Shown in pieces: positions 1 through 8,251 of a DNA stretch of 30,804 nucleotides; positions within the stretch are counted from its first letter, which is position 1, and each line of letters begins with the position of its first letter. Both the position numbers and the translations under genes were made by a program. The notes below the pieces were generated by a model. The model was given only the letters and a program-made list of their open reading frames with translations. It was not told the origin of the DNA and made no database searches. The DNA comes from Intrasporangium_A sp039812505 (GTDB taxonomy: Bacteria > Actinomycetota > Actinomycetes > Actinomycetales > Dermatophilaceae): assembly GCF_039812505.1 (NCBI RefSeq), contig NZ_JBDIAQ010000029.1:1-30804 (forward strand). The letters run 5' to 3'.

Positions 1-322
1 GGGCCCGCCTTCAACAGCCGCATCGTCAGTCACAGGCCCACCAACGGCACAGAAGCCCTGAAACTGCGAAACTCAAGTTCCGAGTCCCGGATCACATCGC
101 CCGGGCGCCAGTCACGGTCCTCATCGAGGGGTTCCGTCACTGGCACGAACCCAACCCCACGCTGACTGCGACCACAGACGCAGCCTATTGCGAGCGAGCC
201 CCGTCGCACGCTGAGCAGTCAGAATGCACAGGACTTCTGGCTCCTTGGCTCCTACTCCTCCTTGCCTGGTGGGGAAAGGGTGGGGGATCCCGCCGCCGCG
301 GCATCCCCCATCTTGACGGGCC
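1..322. other. Left edge, no gene that can be supported
   Basis: Plus frame 3 is open from the window edge to a TAG at about 359 (roughly 118 codons) with no start codon inside the window. It could be the 3' end of a gene running in from the left, but the translation after about codon 75 is a low-complexity Leu/Trp/Gly/Arg mix and the frame runs over the end of the minus-strand gene at 323, so I do not call it. The only structured element seen is the hairpin at 281-310. Confidence 0.3.
281..310 (-). terminator. Hairpin after the 323-955 gene
   Basis: TGGGGGAT (281-288) pairs perfectly with ATCCCCCA (303-310) around a 14-nt GC-rich loop. It sits 13 nt beyond the stop of the minus-strand gene at 323, the expected place for a terminator. 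No T-tract follows, which is common in high-GC actinobacteria but lowers confidence. Confidence 0.4.
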
Positions 323-955
323 CTACCAGCGACCCCCATCGACACGGCCCCACGTGTAGGCAGCGGCCCAGACGCCGTGGTTTCCGGCCCAGCCCCAGCC
401 AGAGCCCCAGCGCTTGAGCAGGTTACCGGCCCAAGAGCAGAGCCATCCGAGTCTGCCCAGCCGTGCCCTGCAGTACCAGACCCCGCTGTCGATGGCGCCA
501 GAGGCGATGTCCCAATAGGACGCCGTCATCCACAGGTGGTCTCGATCGAAGCCGTACGCGACGACGTTCTCGACGCTGCCTGTGGACTCCTTGGTCGCGT
601 TCTGCTTGGCGGTGGGGTCGGCAGCCCCGGCGGATCCGAAGGACTTGCCCAGGACGTCTTGGACGTAAGCGGCGCGCTGCGGGTCGGCCATGACCTCCTT
701 GAGCTGACGCGACTGTTCCGGGGTCAGTTGTGCCGTGGTGATCTTCGCTTTGGTACCAGTTGGAGCGGCGTAACCGGTGCTCACGGTCGTGGTGCTGGGT
801 CCGTCTGCGATCGCGACGCCGGTGACCACGCCGCCACCGAGGAAGACGACCGCCGCGGTTGTGGCGACGATGCCCCTTCTCAGGTTCGAGCGGCTGGACG
901 TGGAACGGTGACGGCCGGGCATCGAGTGAACCGACCGTTGGATGCTGGTGTCCAT
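323..955 (-). CDS. Exported Trp-rich protein of unknown function (210 aa)
   Basis: Start chosen at ATG 955 because GGGGAA lies about 5 nt upstream; the frame is open further upstream but that part is Arg-rich and looks non-coding. Residues 1-27 are basic, and about 28-48 form a hydrophobic segment ending in A-D-G, which fits a signal peptide or membrane anchor. A Thr/Ala-rich linker and a helical stretch (about 75-105) follow. The last 75 residues are unusual: two Cys (in VWYC and WLCSW), about ten Trp, and the ending GVWAAAYTWGRVDGGRW right at the C-terminus. I have a general impression of actinobacterial exported proteins with such an 'HGVWAAxY...GGxW' tail, but no function. A bacteriocin-like or surface-active role is possible because of the Trp/Gly tail, but this is speculation. 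It is divergent from the ABC pair at 1226. Confidence 0.75.
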   Translation of the reverse strand: MDTSIQRSVHSMPGRHRSTSSRSNLRRGIVATTAAVVFLGGGVVTGVAIADGPSTTTVSTGYAAPTGTKAKITTAQLTPEQSRQLKEVMADPQRAAYVQDVLGKSFGSAGAADPTAKQNATKESTGSVENVVAYGFDRDHLWMTASYWDIASGAIDSGVWYCRARLGRLGWLCSWAGNLLKRWGSGWGWAGNHGVWAAAYTWGRVDGGRW

Positions 956-1225
956 CTGCTTCCCCTTTCCGAGGATGCGGCGCCCCTTGCGCTGCCGTGC
1001 CAGCGTCCGCCTGCAGCGGGCAGCAGTGCCGCACACGTGTGCAAGGCCTGTAGAGCGCGTCCTGATGGCGCCAGGCAACGGACGAGGCCGTTCCGTCACC
1101 CTGGCCATGGAGCACCGCCGGGTCCTCGAACCCACGAGATGCCGACCACCCGGTGTGGTCACGACACGCGGGAGCTGGCCTGAGCGGCATACGGTGGCAT
1201 CGCGAGGAACCCGAGCGGAGGCCAG

Positions 1226-1882
1226 ATGAGCACGATCACGCAGCTGGGCGGCAAGGTGCGCGCCAAGGCGGTCGGCAAGACGATCGACACGACCACGCTG
1301 CTGCTGCCCACGACCGTCAACGCCGACCCGCGCAAGTGCGTCGTGCTACGCGGCCCCAACGGCTCCGGCAAGACGACCCTGCTGCGCATCATCGGCGGGC
1401 TGCTCGCCCCGACCACGGGCACCGCGACGATCGGCGGGGTCGAGGCCGACGAGCGCAACCCCGACGTGCGCGCCGCGGTCGCCGCGCTGATCGGCACGCC
1501 GACGACCTACCGCGACCTCACCCTGATCGACCACCTCGTCCTGGTCGACTCGAGCTGGGGCGGCGACCCGAACACCGCCGACGAGCGAGGCCTCGCCCTG
1601 ATGGCCCGCCTCGGCATCGACCACCTCGAAGACCGCTTCCCGCACGAGCTCAGCTCCGGGCAGGAGCAGCTCTTCCGGCTCGCGCTCACCTTCGCCCGGC
1701 CGAGCACCGTGCTGCTGCTCGACGAGCCCGAGCAGCGCCTCGACACCACCAAGCGCGAGGTGGTCACCGAGCTCATCCGCGAGCGCGCCAAGGAGGGCGC
1801 GACCGTCGTGCTGGCCTGCCACGACCCGGCCATGACCGAGGCCCTCGCCCACCGTGTCGTCGACGTCAAACCCGCCCGATGA
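1226..1882 (+). CDS. ABC transporter ATP-binding protein (218 aa)
   Basis: A single nucleotide-binding domain with Walker A GPNGSGKTT at residues 43-51, signature LSSGQ at 142-146, Walker B LLLDEP at 163-168 and a switch histidine at 199 (ACHD). Length is that of a minimal ABC ATPase, so it needs a separate membrane partner; the next gene, overlapping by 4 bp (ATGA at 1879-1882), supplies this. The region where a Q-loop glutamine is expected reads IGTPTTYRDLT and I see no glutamine there, which is unusual. GGAG lies about 8 nt before the ATG. Cargo is unknown; ATPase plus large permease without a binding protein suggests an exporter or lipid/peptide transporter. Confidence 0.92.
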   Translation: MSTITQLGGKVRAKAVGKTIDTTTLLLPTTVNADPRKCVVLRGPNGSGKTTLLRIIGGLLAPTTGTATIGGVEADERNPDVRAAVAALIGTPTTYRDLTLIDHLVLVDSSWGGDPNTADERGLALMARLGIDHLEDRFPHELSSGQEQLFRLALTFARPSTVLLLDEPEQRLDTTKREVVTELIRERAKEGATVVLACHDPAMTEALAHRVVDVKPAR

Positions 1883-3279
1883 GCCAGGCCGCCGCGACGT
1901 GGGAGATCGACGACCGCGAGCTCGTCGGGCAGGCCGACTGGGTCATCGGCGGCGATGCCGGCCGCAAGGGCCGCCGGCAGGCCTGGTACGCGGGCTATGT
2001 CACGTTCCTCGCGGCGCTGGCCTACGGCTTCCCGGTCGTGCAGGCCGTCGTCAAGACCGCCGACCCGGCCGCGCTGCGCCAGCAGCTCGCCTCCCCGCTC
2101 ACCGCGCTGGTCGTGTTCGGCGCCGTCGTCGCCGTGCTGTGGGCGATGTATGCCGCCGGCACCCGCCGCGGGCCCGTCGTGCCGCCGCTGCCGTGGATCG
2201 ACCATGTCGTGACCACCCCGGTCGACCGGGCCGTCACGGTCGGGCGCTGGTGGCGGCTCGCGGTGGGACTGTGCGCCTTCCTCGGCCTGCTCGCGGGGGT
2301 GACGCTCGGTGCGGGCATCGCCTACGGCGGGCTCGTCGGGTGGTATGCCGCCGGGCTCGTCGCGATCGGCGGTGGCGTCCTCGGGTGGCTGGCTGCCGCG
2401 CTGTGGCTGTGGGGTCAGGTCCGGTGCTGGCCGGGCGCGGGCCGCGGGCCGGCGACCCTGTTCCGTGGTCGCACCGCCCTGCGCGCGCTGCACGTCGAGG
2501 TGCTGCGCCAGCACGCGGCCAACAGCTCGACGATCGGCGGTTCGGTCATCGCCGGCAACCTGCGCACCGCCCGGCTCCAGCTGGCCCGCCCGGTCCGCCG
2601 GGCCCGGTCGGCGCGGCTGCGGGCCGGCGGACCCTTCGTGGTGTTCGTCCGACGCGACCTGCTCGGGATGCGCCGGCTGCCCTCGGTGTTCTGGGCCGGG
2701 CTGGGACTCAGCGTCCTCGGGGCGGTCGTGCTGGCCTGGGCGCTGACCCACCCGGCGGTCCCCGCGGTCGGCGTGACCATCGGGCTGGTGCCGGCCTACT
2801 TCGGGTACGGCGGCTGGGCCGAGGGGCTGCGGATGCAGGCCGACAACATCGGCACGCCCAACCTGCTCGGCACCAGCCTCCGCGCCGAGACCCTCGCCCA
2901 CCTGGTCCTGCCGAGCCTGTTCACCCTCGTCGTGCTCGGCGGCGCGCTCGCCGTGGCGGGCGTGGCCGTCGGGTCGGTCTCGGTGCAGGCGGCGGTGCTG
3001 GTGTTGGTCCTGGTGGCCCTGCTCGCGGGCGGCCACCTGCTGGCGGCGTTCCGCGGGTCGCCGCCGAAGTCGACGTTCAGCGCCAGCGGCACGGCGCCGG
3101 CGATGCTCATCGCCTGGTACCTGCTTCCCGTGCTCGCCGTGCTCGTCGTGGGGACCCTCGCCACGGTGCTCACGCACAAGTCCTCCGGCAGCCTGGTCTG
3201 GGGCGTGCTGCTCACCGCCGCGATCGTGGCCTGGGGCCTGTCCAAGTCCGAGCGTCTCGCACAGGAGCACCGGGTCTGA
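1879..3279 (+). CDS. ABC-type membrane permease, multi-pass (466 aa)
   Basis: Start ATG at 1879 overlaps the stop of the ATPase gene (ATGA), so translation is coupled. The protein has a short soluble N-terminus, then about ten hydrophobic segments in two groups (about residues 38-230 and 270-460) separated by an Arg-rich cytoplasmic stretch, the layout of a full ABC-2-like or DUF-type exporter permease. It resembles an actinobacterial permease family that I would tentatively place with DUF6297, but I cannot verify this. Function as the membrane half of the transporter encoded at 1226 is inferred from the overlap and co-orientation. Confidence 0.85.
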   Translation: MSQAAATWEIDDRELVGQADWVIGGDAGRKGRRQAWYAGYVTFLAALAYGFPVVQAVVKTADPAALRQQLASPLTALVVFGAVVAVLWAMYAAGTRRGPVVPPLPWIDHVVTTPVDRAVTVGRWWRLAVGLCAFLGLLAGVTLGAGIAYGGLVGWYAAGLVAIGGGVLGWLAAALWLWGQVRCWPGAGRGPATLFRGRTALRALHVEVLRQHAANSSTIGGSVIAGNLRTARLQLARPVRRARSARLRAGGPFVVFVRRDLLGMRRLPSVFWAGLGLSVLGAVVLAWALTHPAVPAVGVTIGLVPAYFGYGGWAEGLRMQADNIGTPNLLGTSLRAETLAHLVLPSLFTLVVLGGALAVAGVAVGSVSVQAAVLVLVLVALLAGGHLLAAFRGSPPKSTFSASGTAPAMLIAWYLLPVLAVLVVGTLATVLTHKSSGSLVWGVLLTAAIVAWGLSKSERLAQEHRV

Positions 3280-3356
3280 GCCGGTCCGGCACTCCGCGCG
3301 CACGGCCCGGCCCGGCGGCATACCCCGTCGTGCGGCGCGCGTGGTTCGATGACGGC

Positions 3357-3821
3357 ATGCCTCCCGAGAACACCGAAGAACCCCGCGTCGTGTCAGCGCA
3401 GCGCGAGATCGCCGCTCCGGCGGGCGAGATCTTCGAGATCATCGCCGACCCCGCCCAGCAGCCTCGCTTCGACGCCAACGACAACCTCGACAACGCGGCG
3501 GCCGGGCAGCGCGTCCGGCGCGTCGGCGACGTCTTCACGATGCACAACCGGGGCGGACGCACCCGCGCCAACCACGTCGTCGAGTTCGAGGAGCAGCGCC
3601 TGCTCGCCTGGCGACCCGCCGAGCCGGGCAAGGAGCCGCCGGGCCACCTGTGGCGCTGGGAGCTGCAGCCCCTCGACCCGCGACGCACCCTCGTCACGCA
3701 CACCTACGACTGGTCGCGGCTGACCGACGAGTCCCGCTTCGAACGGGCCCGGGCGACCACCTCGGACAAGCTGATGGCCTCCCTCGACCGGCTCGCCGGG
3801 CTCGTCGAGGACGAGGGGTGA
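3357..3821 (+). CDS. SRPBCC (START-like) family protein (154 aa)
   Basis: The fold family is indicated by the N-terminal strand with 'EIAAPAGEIFEIIADP' (residues 16-31), the central 'GDVFTMHN', the 'NHVVEFEEQRLLAWRP' strand pair and the C-terminal long helix ending 'LDRLAGLVEDEG'. These match polyketide-cyclase/dehydrase-like proteins that bind hydrophobic ligands in a helix-grip cavity. Length is normal and the end looks natural, so the gene is intact even though transposon remnants begin about 20 nt after its stop. It lies 77 nt after the permease gene. Substrate is unknown. Confidence 0.88.
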   Translation: MPPENTEEPRVVSAQREIAAPAGEIFEIIADPAQQPRFDANDNLDNAAAGQRVRRVGDVFTMHNRGGRTRANHVVEFEEQRLLAWRPAEPGKEPPGHLWRWELQPLDPRRTLVTHTYDWSRLTDESRFERARATTSDKLMASLDRLAGLVEDEG

Positions 3822-4498
3822 CGACCGGCAGGCTGCACGTCCGCCTTGAAGTTGGCGATGGTCCGCTCGATGACGTAACGGATCCTGTTGATGGCTGTGT
3901 TGAATTCCTTTTCCCAGCCCAGGAGGTCACGGTGGGCGGGTTTCTTGATCGGTGTGATCATGCCGTTCCCGACGTATCCTTTGTCTCCGACCCAGTCTGC
4001 CGGGTCGAGGGTGTCCAGGGCCCCGGAGTCGCGCAGGCAGTGGGTGTCGTGCCGGCGCCCGTCGATGGGGTCGGAGATCCAGGCCAGCTGCCCGCCCAGG
4101 GTGGCGACGACCTGGACGTTCATCCCGGTGGTGTGGTGCTTGCCGGAGTACAGCTCCGGGTGCTCGCGCCAGGGCCAGCAGGGCAGCAGGGTCCCGTCCA
4201 CGAGGTACTGGGTGCGCGGGTCCAGGTCCTCGGCGGTGGGCACCTCGCCGTGCAGGACCTGCACCAGCAACGGGGTGATCGCGCCGATGGCGCGGCTGAC
4301 GGTGGGCTGGGACACGTCGTAGGTCTCGCCCAGTTCCACCTGGACCCGGTTTCGGCGCAGATAGGTCAAGGTGATGACCACCGACTTGTACAGGCCCAGA
4401 ATCGGCGGCCAGCATTTCTGCGCGCTGTCCGTATCGCGATGGATCATCGCACACACGTCAACGATCTGCTCCTTGGTGAGACCGGTGGTATGATACAT
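3704..4498 (-). pseudogene. Truncated IS5-type transposase (DDE_Tnp_4-like)
   Basis: Translation from ATG 4498 gives a winged/HTH N-terminus (TYDVSQPTVSRAIGAI) and a DDE nuclease core: first Asp in LVDGTLLPCW, second in VGDKGYVG, and Glu in the ERTIANFK motif. In intact members the protein continues after ANFK for some 30 residues; here the homology stops at about 3843 and the frame runs on antisense into the end of the SRPBCC gene (to 3704). The element's left end is therefore missing and no terminal repeat pair can be found. It marks the left boundary of the accessory region. Base composition upstream of it (4500-4800) is noticeably less GC-rich than the backbone. Confidence 0.85.
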
Positions 4499-5045
4499 GC
4501 TCGACGGTCCGTTTTTTTGAGTTTGAGTCCCTAACAACTCAATTCTCCTGCGAAACGGGCCGTCGCTCTTGGAGGCGCACCGCAACGGTTTCAGATTAGT
4601 TCGCCTGAATAACCCTCAATGACCCGGAAACCTGCCGCTAGAAATTCACGCGTTTGAGCTGACTGAGCCGCGGCACGGCGACTGGCGGCACTAGCACGAC
4701 GAATCCGAGTGACCAACTCCGGTAGCCGGATCACAGGGATTGCTTCGAGGTTCATCGGATCGTCAGGCGGCATGCCCGTCAATCGCTCCCAGGAGGGTTG
4801 GTCCGTAACAGGGATCATTACACATAGCCACGAGCACATCCGATGCACACACCGCCAGGGGCGCGGAGGCTCGATCTCCGAGGTGCGCGCACAACACCCG
4901 GACAGCGTCGCTTTGGGTCACCCGACCATTCAGAATGGGGGCCACGACTCGCCGCGATGCCCGAAGTACTCATGGTCCCACCGCGTCACGCCCCGAGGGT
5001 CCTGCCTCGTAGTACTGTCCACGCCCCCCTCTCCAAGGAGTCGAG
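4499..5045. other. Sparse accessory stretch between transposase remnant and cluster
   Basis: This stretch has lower GC than its surroundings, including a run of seven T at about 4513-4519. It probably holds the surviving right end of the truncated IS and the leader of the downstream cluster. The only possible gene is the small minus-strand frame at 4591-4848. I find no clear promoter; the only convincing signal is AAGGAG at 5035-5040 before the ATG at 5046. Confidence 0.4.
4591..4848 (-). CDS. Possible small protein of unknown function (up to 85 aa)
   Basis: The frame encodes PDDPMNLEAIPVIRLPELV followed by an Ala/Arg-rich amphipathic helix and ends VIEGYSGELI. The composition, with an even mix of acidic, basic and aliphatic residues, looks more protein-like than the usual high-GC shadow frame. 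The start is unclear: ATG 4848 has no good ribosome site, and ATG 4773 (MPPDDPM) is an alternative. No homologue is recognised. It could be a degraded passenger or a remnant. Confidence 0.3.
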   Translation of the reverse strand: MHRMCSWLCVMIPVTDQPSWERLTGMPPDDPMNLEAIPVIRLPELVTRIRRASAASRRAAAQSAQTREFLAAGFRVIEGYSGELI

Positions 5046-5333
5046 ATGTCCACCTCATCCTGGCCACGACGTCGGCCCAGGCATAGCCGCCGTTCTCTGG
5101 CTGTCTGCCCGGTCACCGGCAAGGTCCGATTCCGGGACCGCAACACCGCCAAGCAGGCGCTCAAGCTGGCAGCGTTCGCCCGCTCCCGCGCCGAAATCGA
5201 CGGTCTCGCCACCCGCCGTCGTGAGGTTCGCGTCTACCAGTGTCTCGAGGAGGCCTGCCACAAAGGTTTTCATCTATCCTCCCAGCCTGGCTACACCCCG
5301 CCCGGCGGAGCAGGCATGGCGGTGGCGGCATGA
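5046..5333 (+). CDS. Small putative zinc-ribbon protein heading the cluster (95 aa)
   Basis: AAGGAG lies 5 nt before ATG 5046. The first 18 residues are Ser/Arg-rich. The core has Cys21 (CPVTGKVRFRD), a helix 34-50 with a regular Ala/Leu pattern, and Cys66, Cys71 and His76 (YQCLEEACHKGFHLSSQ). This C...C-x4-C-x4-H arrangement resembles small mobile-element proteins of actinobacteria with a 'CPxGKxRY...YxCPxCGxWHLT' pattern, which probably bind zinc. The role is unknown; nucleic-acid binding is possible. Its stop overlaps the next start (ATGA at 5330-5333), so it is co-translated with the membrane protein gene. Confidence 0.75.
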   Translation: MSTSSWPRRRPRHSRRSLAVCPVTGKVRFRDRNTAKQALKLAAFARSRAEIDGLATRRREVRVYQCLEEACHKGFHLSSQPGYTPPGGAGMAVAA

Positions 5334-6808
5334 TCCGGCTGAAGAAGATGCGACTCCTCTCCGACGGCCGCGCCTTCAACACCCTCGCCACGAAGCTCGA
5401 AAAGGACCTCACCCGCCAAGTCGGTCCTGCGCCGGCGCCGACGTCAGCGTCACCCCTGCACATTCTGAGCATTCGGTCGCGGGTCACTGCAGAGAAAGCA
5501 GTCCGGCGCTGGCTGCGGCGGCTGCGGCGTGTTGTCGAGGCCCACGAGCGCGACTCACGCGTCCGGGACGAGCACGTCGCCCACGCCAAGGCGTACCTGG
5601 ACGACCCGGTCACCGTCGCGCAGCTGGCCGAGGTCAGGGATGCTGAGCTGCGGTCGACGCGCTTCGGCTACCTGGCGCTGCGGATCTCACAGATCCTGCT
5701 CGTCGCGGTCGCCGCGGTCATGGTCGCCCAGGATCCGATGTTCGTCCTTGCTGTTCTCCGCGAACGCCTCGACGTGCCCGCCTCGCTGCCGATCTGGCAG
5801 GTGACCGACCCCCGGGCCCTCGTGCCGCTCGCCGCGGCCGCGGCGGTCAGTACGGTCCTGATCATCTGCGCACACTACGGCGGGCGCGTGTTGGCGTCCG
5901 TGCTCTTTACTTTCCCGATGACCGCCGCCGACAAGGAGCATGAGGAACTGGAACGCGGCGCCCGACAGCTTCGCGCATACCGTCGTGTACTGATCGCCTC
6001 GGCCACCATCGCGATCATGGTGATCATCACCGGCTGGGTACTGAGGCCGCTGGCGGTGGCCCGGTTCGTGTCTGCCGGCAGCGCCTTCGACGCCGATCAC
6101 AGCGACGACCCGGTCGCGCAGGCACTCGTTCTCGTGGTCATCTGCCTCCCCTGGATCCTTCTCACGCTCGAGACCGTCGCCGCGGTGCCGTTGATTCAGC
6201 ATCAGCGGACCGTCCACAAGCTGTCCCGACGACTCAAGAGGTCCGAGCAGACGACGATCCGACGGGAGCAGAAGCTCAACAAGGCAGCCTGGTCGAGCTA
6301 CCAAAGGATGCGCACCGTGGTACTGCACATCAACGACGTGCTCATGCAGATCGGCTGGAGCACCGACTGGGAGTACCTGCACGCGGACGTGGCCACCGGC
6401 CAGCTGACCACGCATATCCCATCCGGCGACCCATCGGCCCCGGCGACAGGAGACACGCCCCCTGCACCGATGACCGGCGGACCCATCTCGGAGCACCTGC
6501 CCGGCCTGCCAGCAGCGTCAGCGACGCTCGTCGACCTCATCAACCGCTCGAACGCGAGTACCCCGCCGCCACGCACCGGCGAGCTGATCGCCACGTGGGC
6601 CGCCGCCCGCACGGGTGCTCGGCCCGCCGCACCCGAGCACGAGCAGGACGACCCCACGTCCGCGCACGTACCGGCCAGCGGTGACGGCACTGAGCAGCCT
6701 GACGCCGAAACGGCGCTCCCCCTCAACAGCACCGGCCCGACGCCCACGACCGACACTCAACCCGACATCGACACCGACGACGAACCGGGTGCGTCTCAGG
6801 CAGCCTGA
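5330..6808 (+). CDS. Four-helix membrane protein with helical and disordered tail (492 aa)
   Basis: Start ATG 5330 overlaps the previous stop. Residues 1-110 are soluble, basic and helical. Membrane segments are seen at about 117-143, 161-195, 219-243 and 262-288, with a charged helical loop (DKEHEELERGARQLRAYRR) between segments 2 and 3. After segment 4 comes a basic coiled-coil-like helix (about 292-330), then 'VLHINDVLMQIGWSTDWEYL', and finally about 130 residues rich in Pro, Thr, Ala and Asp that should be disordered. Two helix pairs with a cytoplasmic loop and a long tail recall the topology of MotA-type stator subunits, but I see no sequence motif that establishes this. Expected to be an inner component of an envelope complex with the lipoprotein and vWA genes downstream. 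Not recognised as a named family. Confidence 0.8.
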   Translation: MIRLKKMRLLSDGRAFNTLATKLEKDLTRQVGPAPAPTSASPLHILSIRSRVTAEKAVRRWLRRLRRVVEAHERDSRVRDEHVAHAKAYLDDPVTVAQLAEVRDAELRSTRFGYLALRISQILLVAVAAVMVAQDPMFVLAVLRERLDVPASLPIWQVTDPRALVPLAAAAAVSTVLIICAHYGGRVLASVLFTFPMTAADKEHEELERGARQLRAYRRVLIASATIAIMVIITGWVLRPLAVARFVSAGSAFDADHSDDPVAQALVLVVICLPWILLTLETVAAVPLIQHQRTVHKLSRRLKRSEQTTIRREQKLNKAAWSSYQRMRTVVLHINDVLMQIGWSTDWEYLHADVATGQLTTHIPSGDPSAPATGDTPPAPMTGGPISEHLPGLPAASATLVDLINRSNASTPPPRTGELIATWAAARTGARPAAPEHEQDDPTSAHVPASGDGTEQPDAETALPLNSTGPTPTTDTQPDIDTDDEPGASQAA

Positions 6809-6967
6809 GGCGTGTCCAGCAAGGAGCCCACCTCCAGCCGGTCCGGGGGCCGCGCTCGCTCCCCGTTGGAGTGTCACGTATCCACCCACCACCGGCGTAA
6901 CCAGTGGACACACCAAGACCCTCTACGGCTCAACCACTTCCATCACCAAAGAGGAGCAAACCCCACC

Positions 6968-8251
6968 ATGCTCACCACCAAAGGACCCAACGCCCGCGTA
7001 GCGCGAGCAGCGGCGTCGATACTCGCGCTGGGGCTAGCCGGCTGCTCGACCCCCAGCTCAGCGACACCCTCCCCGCCCACAAGAACCCTGACCAGCGAGC
7101 AGGCCGCCGGATGCAGGGCCATCTTCGACGGCTCCTACCCCGACCCGACCGAGGAGCTCATCATCATCGACGACCAGACGGCGTCGCGGGTAGGCGAACA
7201 GATCCCCAGCGCCCTGGCCGACGCGATCACCACAGCCAGCACCAAAGGCGGGCTCATCACCGTCCTGGCCGTGGACGGCGCGAACACCAATGCCCGCATC
7301 ATCGCCAAGCGGGTCCCGCTGTCGCAGCCAGGTGAACGCGACCGGCCCTCGGTCGCCAGAACCGCCGCGTTCATGCCGGCCTGCGTCAAGCAGTTGCTCC
7401 TGTCCCAGGCCTCTCCCACAGCCACTGGGACTGACCTCTACACCCCGCTGGCCGCGGTCGCGGAACTGGTCGCGAACCCGCCCCCTGGCACCACCTCTAG
7501 CCTGTGGCTGCTCACTGACATGATCGCCAACACGGGTCAGGCCAGCCTCAACAACCCGACCCTCCTTCAGGAAGAACCAGACGTCGCCGCGCACGCTACC
7601 GCCGCGACCGCGCCGCTGAACCTGCATGGAATCGCCTGGCACTTATACGGCGTCGCGAACACCCATGACCATCTCCTTGAGGCCAACCGGGTGTGGCTTC
7701 GCGACTACAGCATCGCCCTGTGCAAGGCGTGGCGAGCATCAGGGTGCGAAGAGAACATCAGGCTCGACCCGCCGGTCGCCAACGGCATCCGCCGCAGCGC
7801 CAAACTCCCAGCGGACGCGCCGATCCCCTTCCCCTCCGCTAAAGCCCGGAGCACCGCAGGCGGATGCGCCTACGCCGTACCAGGCGGGCTGCTGTTCGCC
7901 GGCGACTCGGCCGTGCTACGTCCCGAGGCGCGCGAAGCCCTGGCCGGGCCGATCAGGGCGCTCAAGTCGTCGCCTGCCGCTCGTGCTGTCGTCACCGGCC
8001 ACACCGCCAGCTCCAATGCCTACACCGACGCCCAGCTCGTCGACCTGTCCAAGCGGCGCGCCGCCGCCGTCGCCGCCGCCTTGACGGCCGGCGCCGGAAT
8101 CCCCGCCGACCGTGTCAGCACGCACGGCGTGGGCGATCACCACCCACTGCATGAGGACATCGACCCCAAGACCGGTCTGCAGATCCCCGGGATGGCCGCT
8201 CTCGAACGGCGCGCCGATCTCACCGTCACCGGCGCCACAACATGCCGGTAA
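6968..8251 (+). CDS. Lipoprotein with vWA-like and OmpA-type peptidoglycan-binding domains (427 aa)
   Basis: AGAGGAG at about 6949-6955 precedes ATG 6968. The N-terminus carries a lipoprotein signal, ILALGLAGC, with Cys26 as the lipidation site. Residues about 63-235 look like a von Willebrand A fold: a strand leading into LIIIDDQTAS (D-x-T-x-S variant of the metal site, 65-73), Thr in GTDLYTPL (154-161) and Asp in LWLLTDM (179-185). Residues about 303-422 are an OmpA/MotB C-terminal domain with TGHTASS, an LSKRRAAAVAAAL helix, RVSTHGVGDHHP and the final ALERRADLTV, the residues that hold peptidoglycan peptide stems. It should sit outside the membrane and grip the wall. It overlaps the next gene by 10 bp. 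159 nt separate it from the membrane protein upstream. Confidence 0.88.
   Translation: MLTTKGPNARVARAAASILALGLAGCSTPSSATPSPPTRTLTSEQAAGCRAIFDGSYPDPTEELIIIDDQTASRVGEQIPSALADAITTASTKGGLITVLAVDGANTNARIIAKRVPLSQPGERDRPSVARTAAFMPACVKQLLLSQASPTATGTDLYTPLAAVAELVANPPPGTTSSLWLLTDMIANTGQASLNNPTLLQEEPDVAAHATAATAPLNLHGIAWHLYGVANTHDHLLEANRVWLRDYSIALCKAWRASGCEENIRLDPPVANGIRRSAKLPADAPIPFPSAKARSTAGGCAYAVPGGLLFAGDSAVLRPEAREALAGPIRALKSSPAARAVVTGHTASSNAYTDAQLVDLSKRRAAAVAAALTAGAGIPADRVSTHGVGDHHPLHEDIDPKTGLQIPGMAALERRADLTVTGATTCR

Noticed and set aside
3..358. Open frame entering from the left window edge
   Set aside because: No start in view, low-complexity second half and overlap with the minus-strand gene; not enough to call a partial gene.
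323..955. Lactococcin 972-type bacteriocin
   Set aside because: The Trp-ending tail is only superficially similar, and the characteristic spacing of aromatic residues in that family does not match.
1507..3321. 604-codon minus-strand open frame opposite the ABC permease
   Set aside because: Arg/Gly/Pro/His-rich translation without any motif, exactly antisense to well-supported genes; a shadow of high GC at third positions.
5330..8251. Calling the membrane protein and OmpA lipoprotein a Zorya system
   Set aside because: No ZorA/ZorB sequence motif is visible, the OmpA protein is a lipoprotein without a MotB-like ion-binding helix, and no Zorya effector is present.
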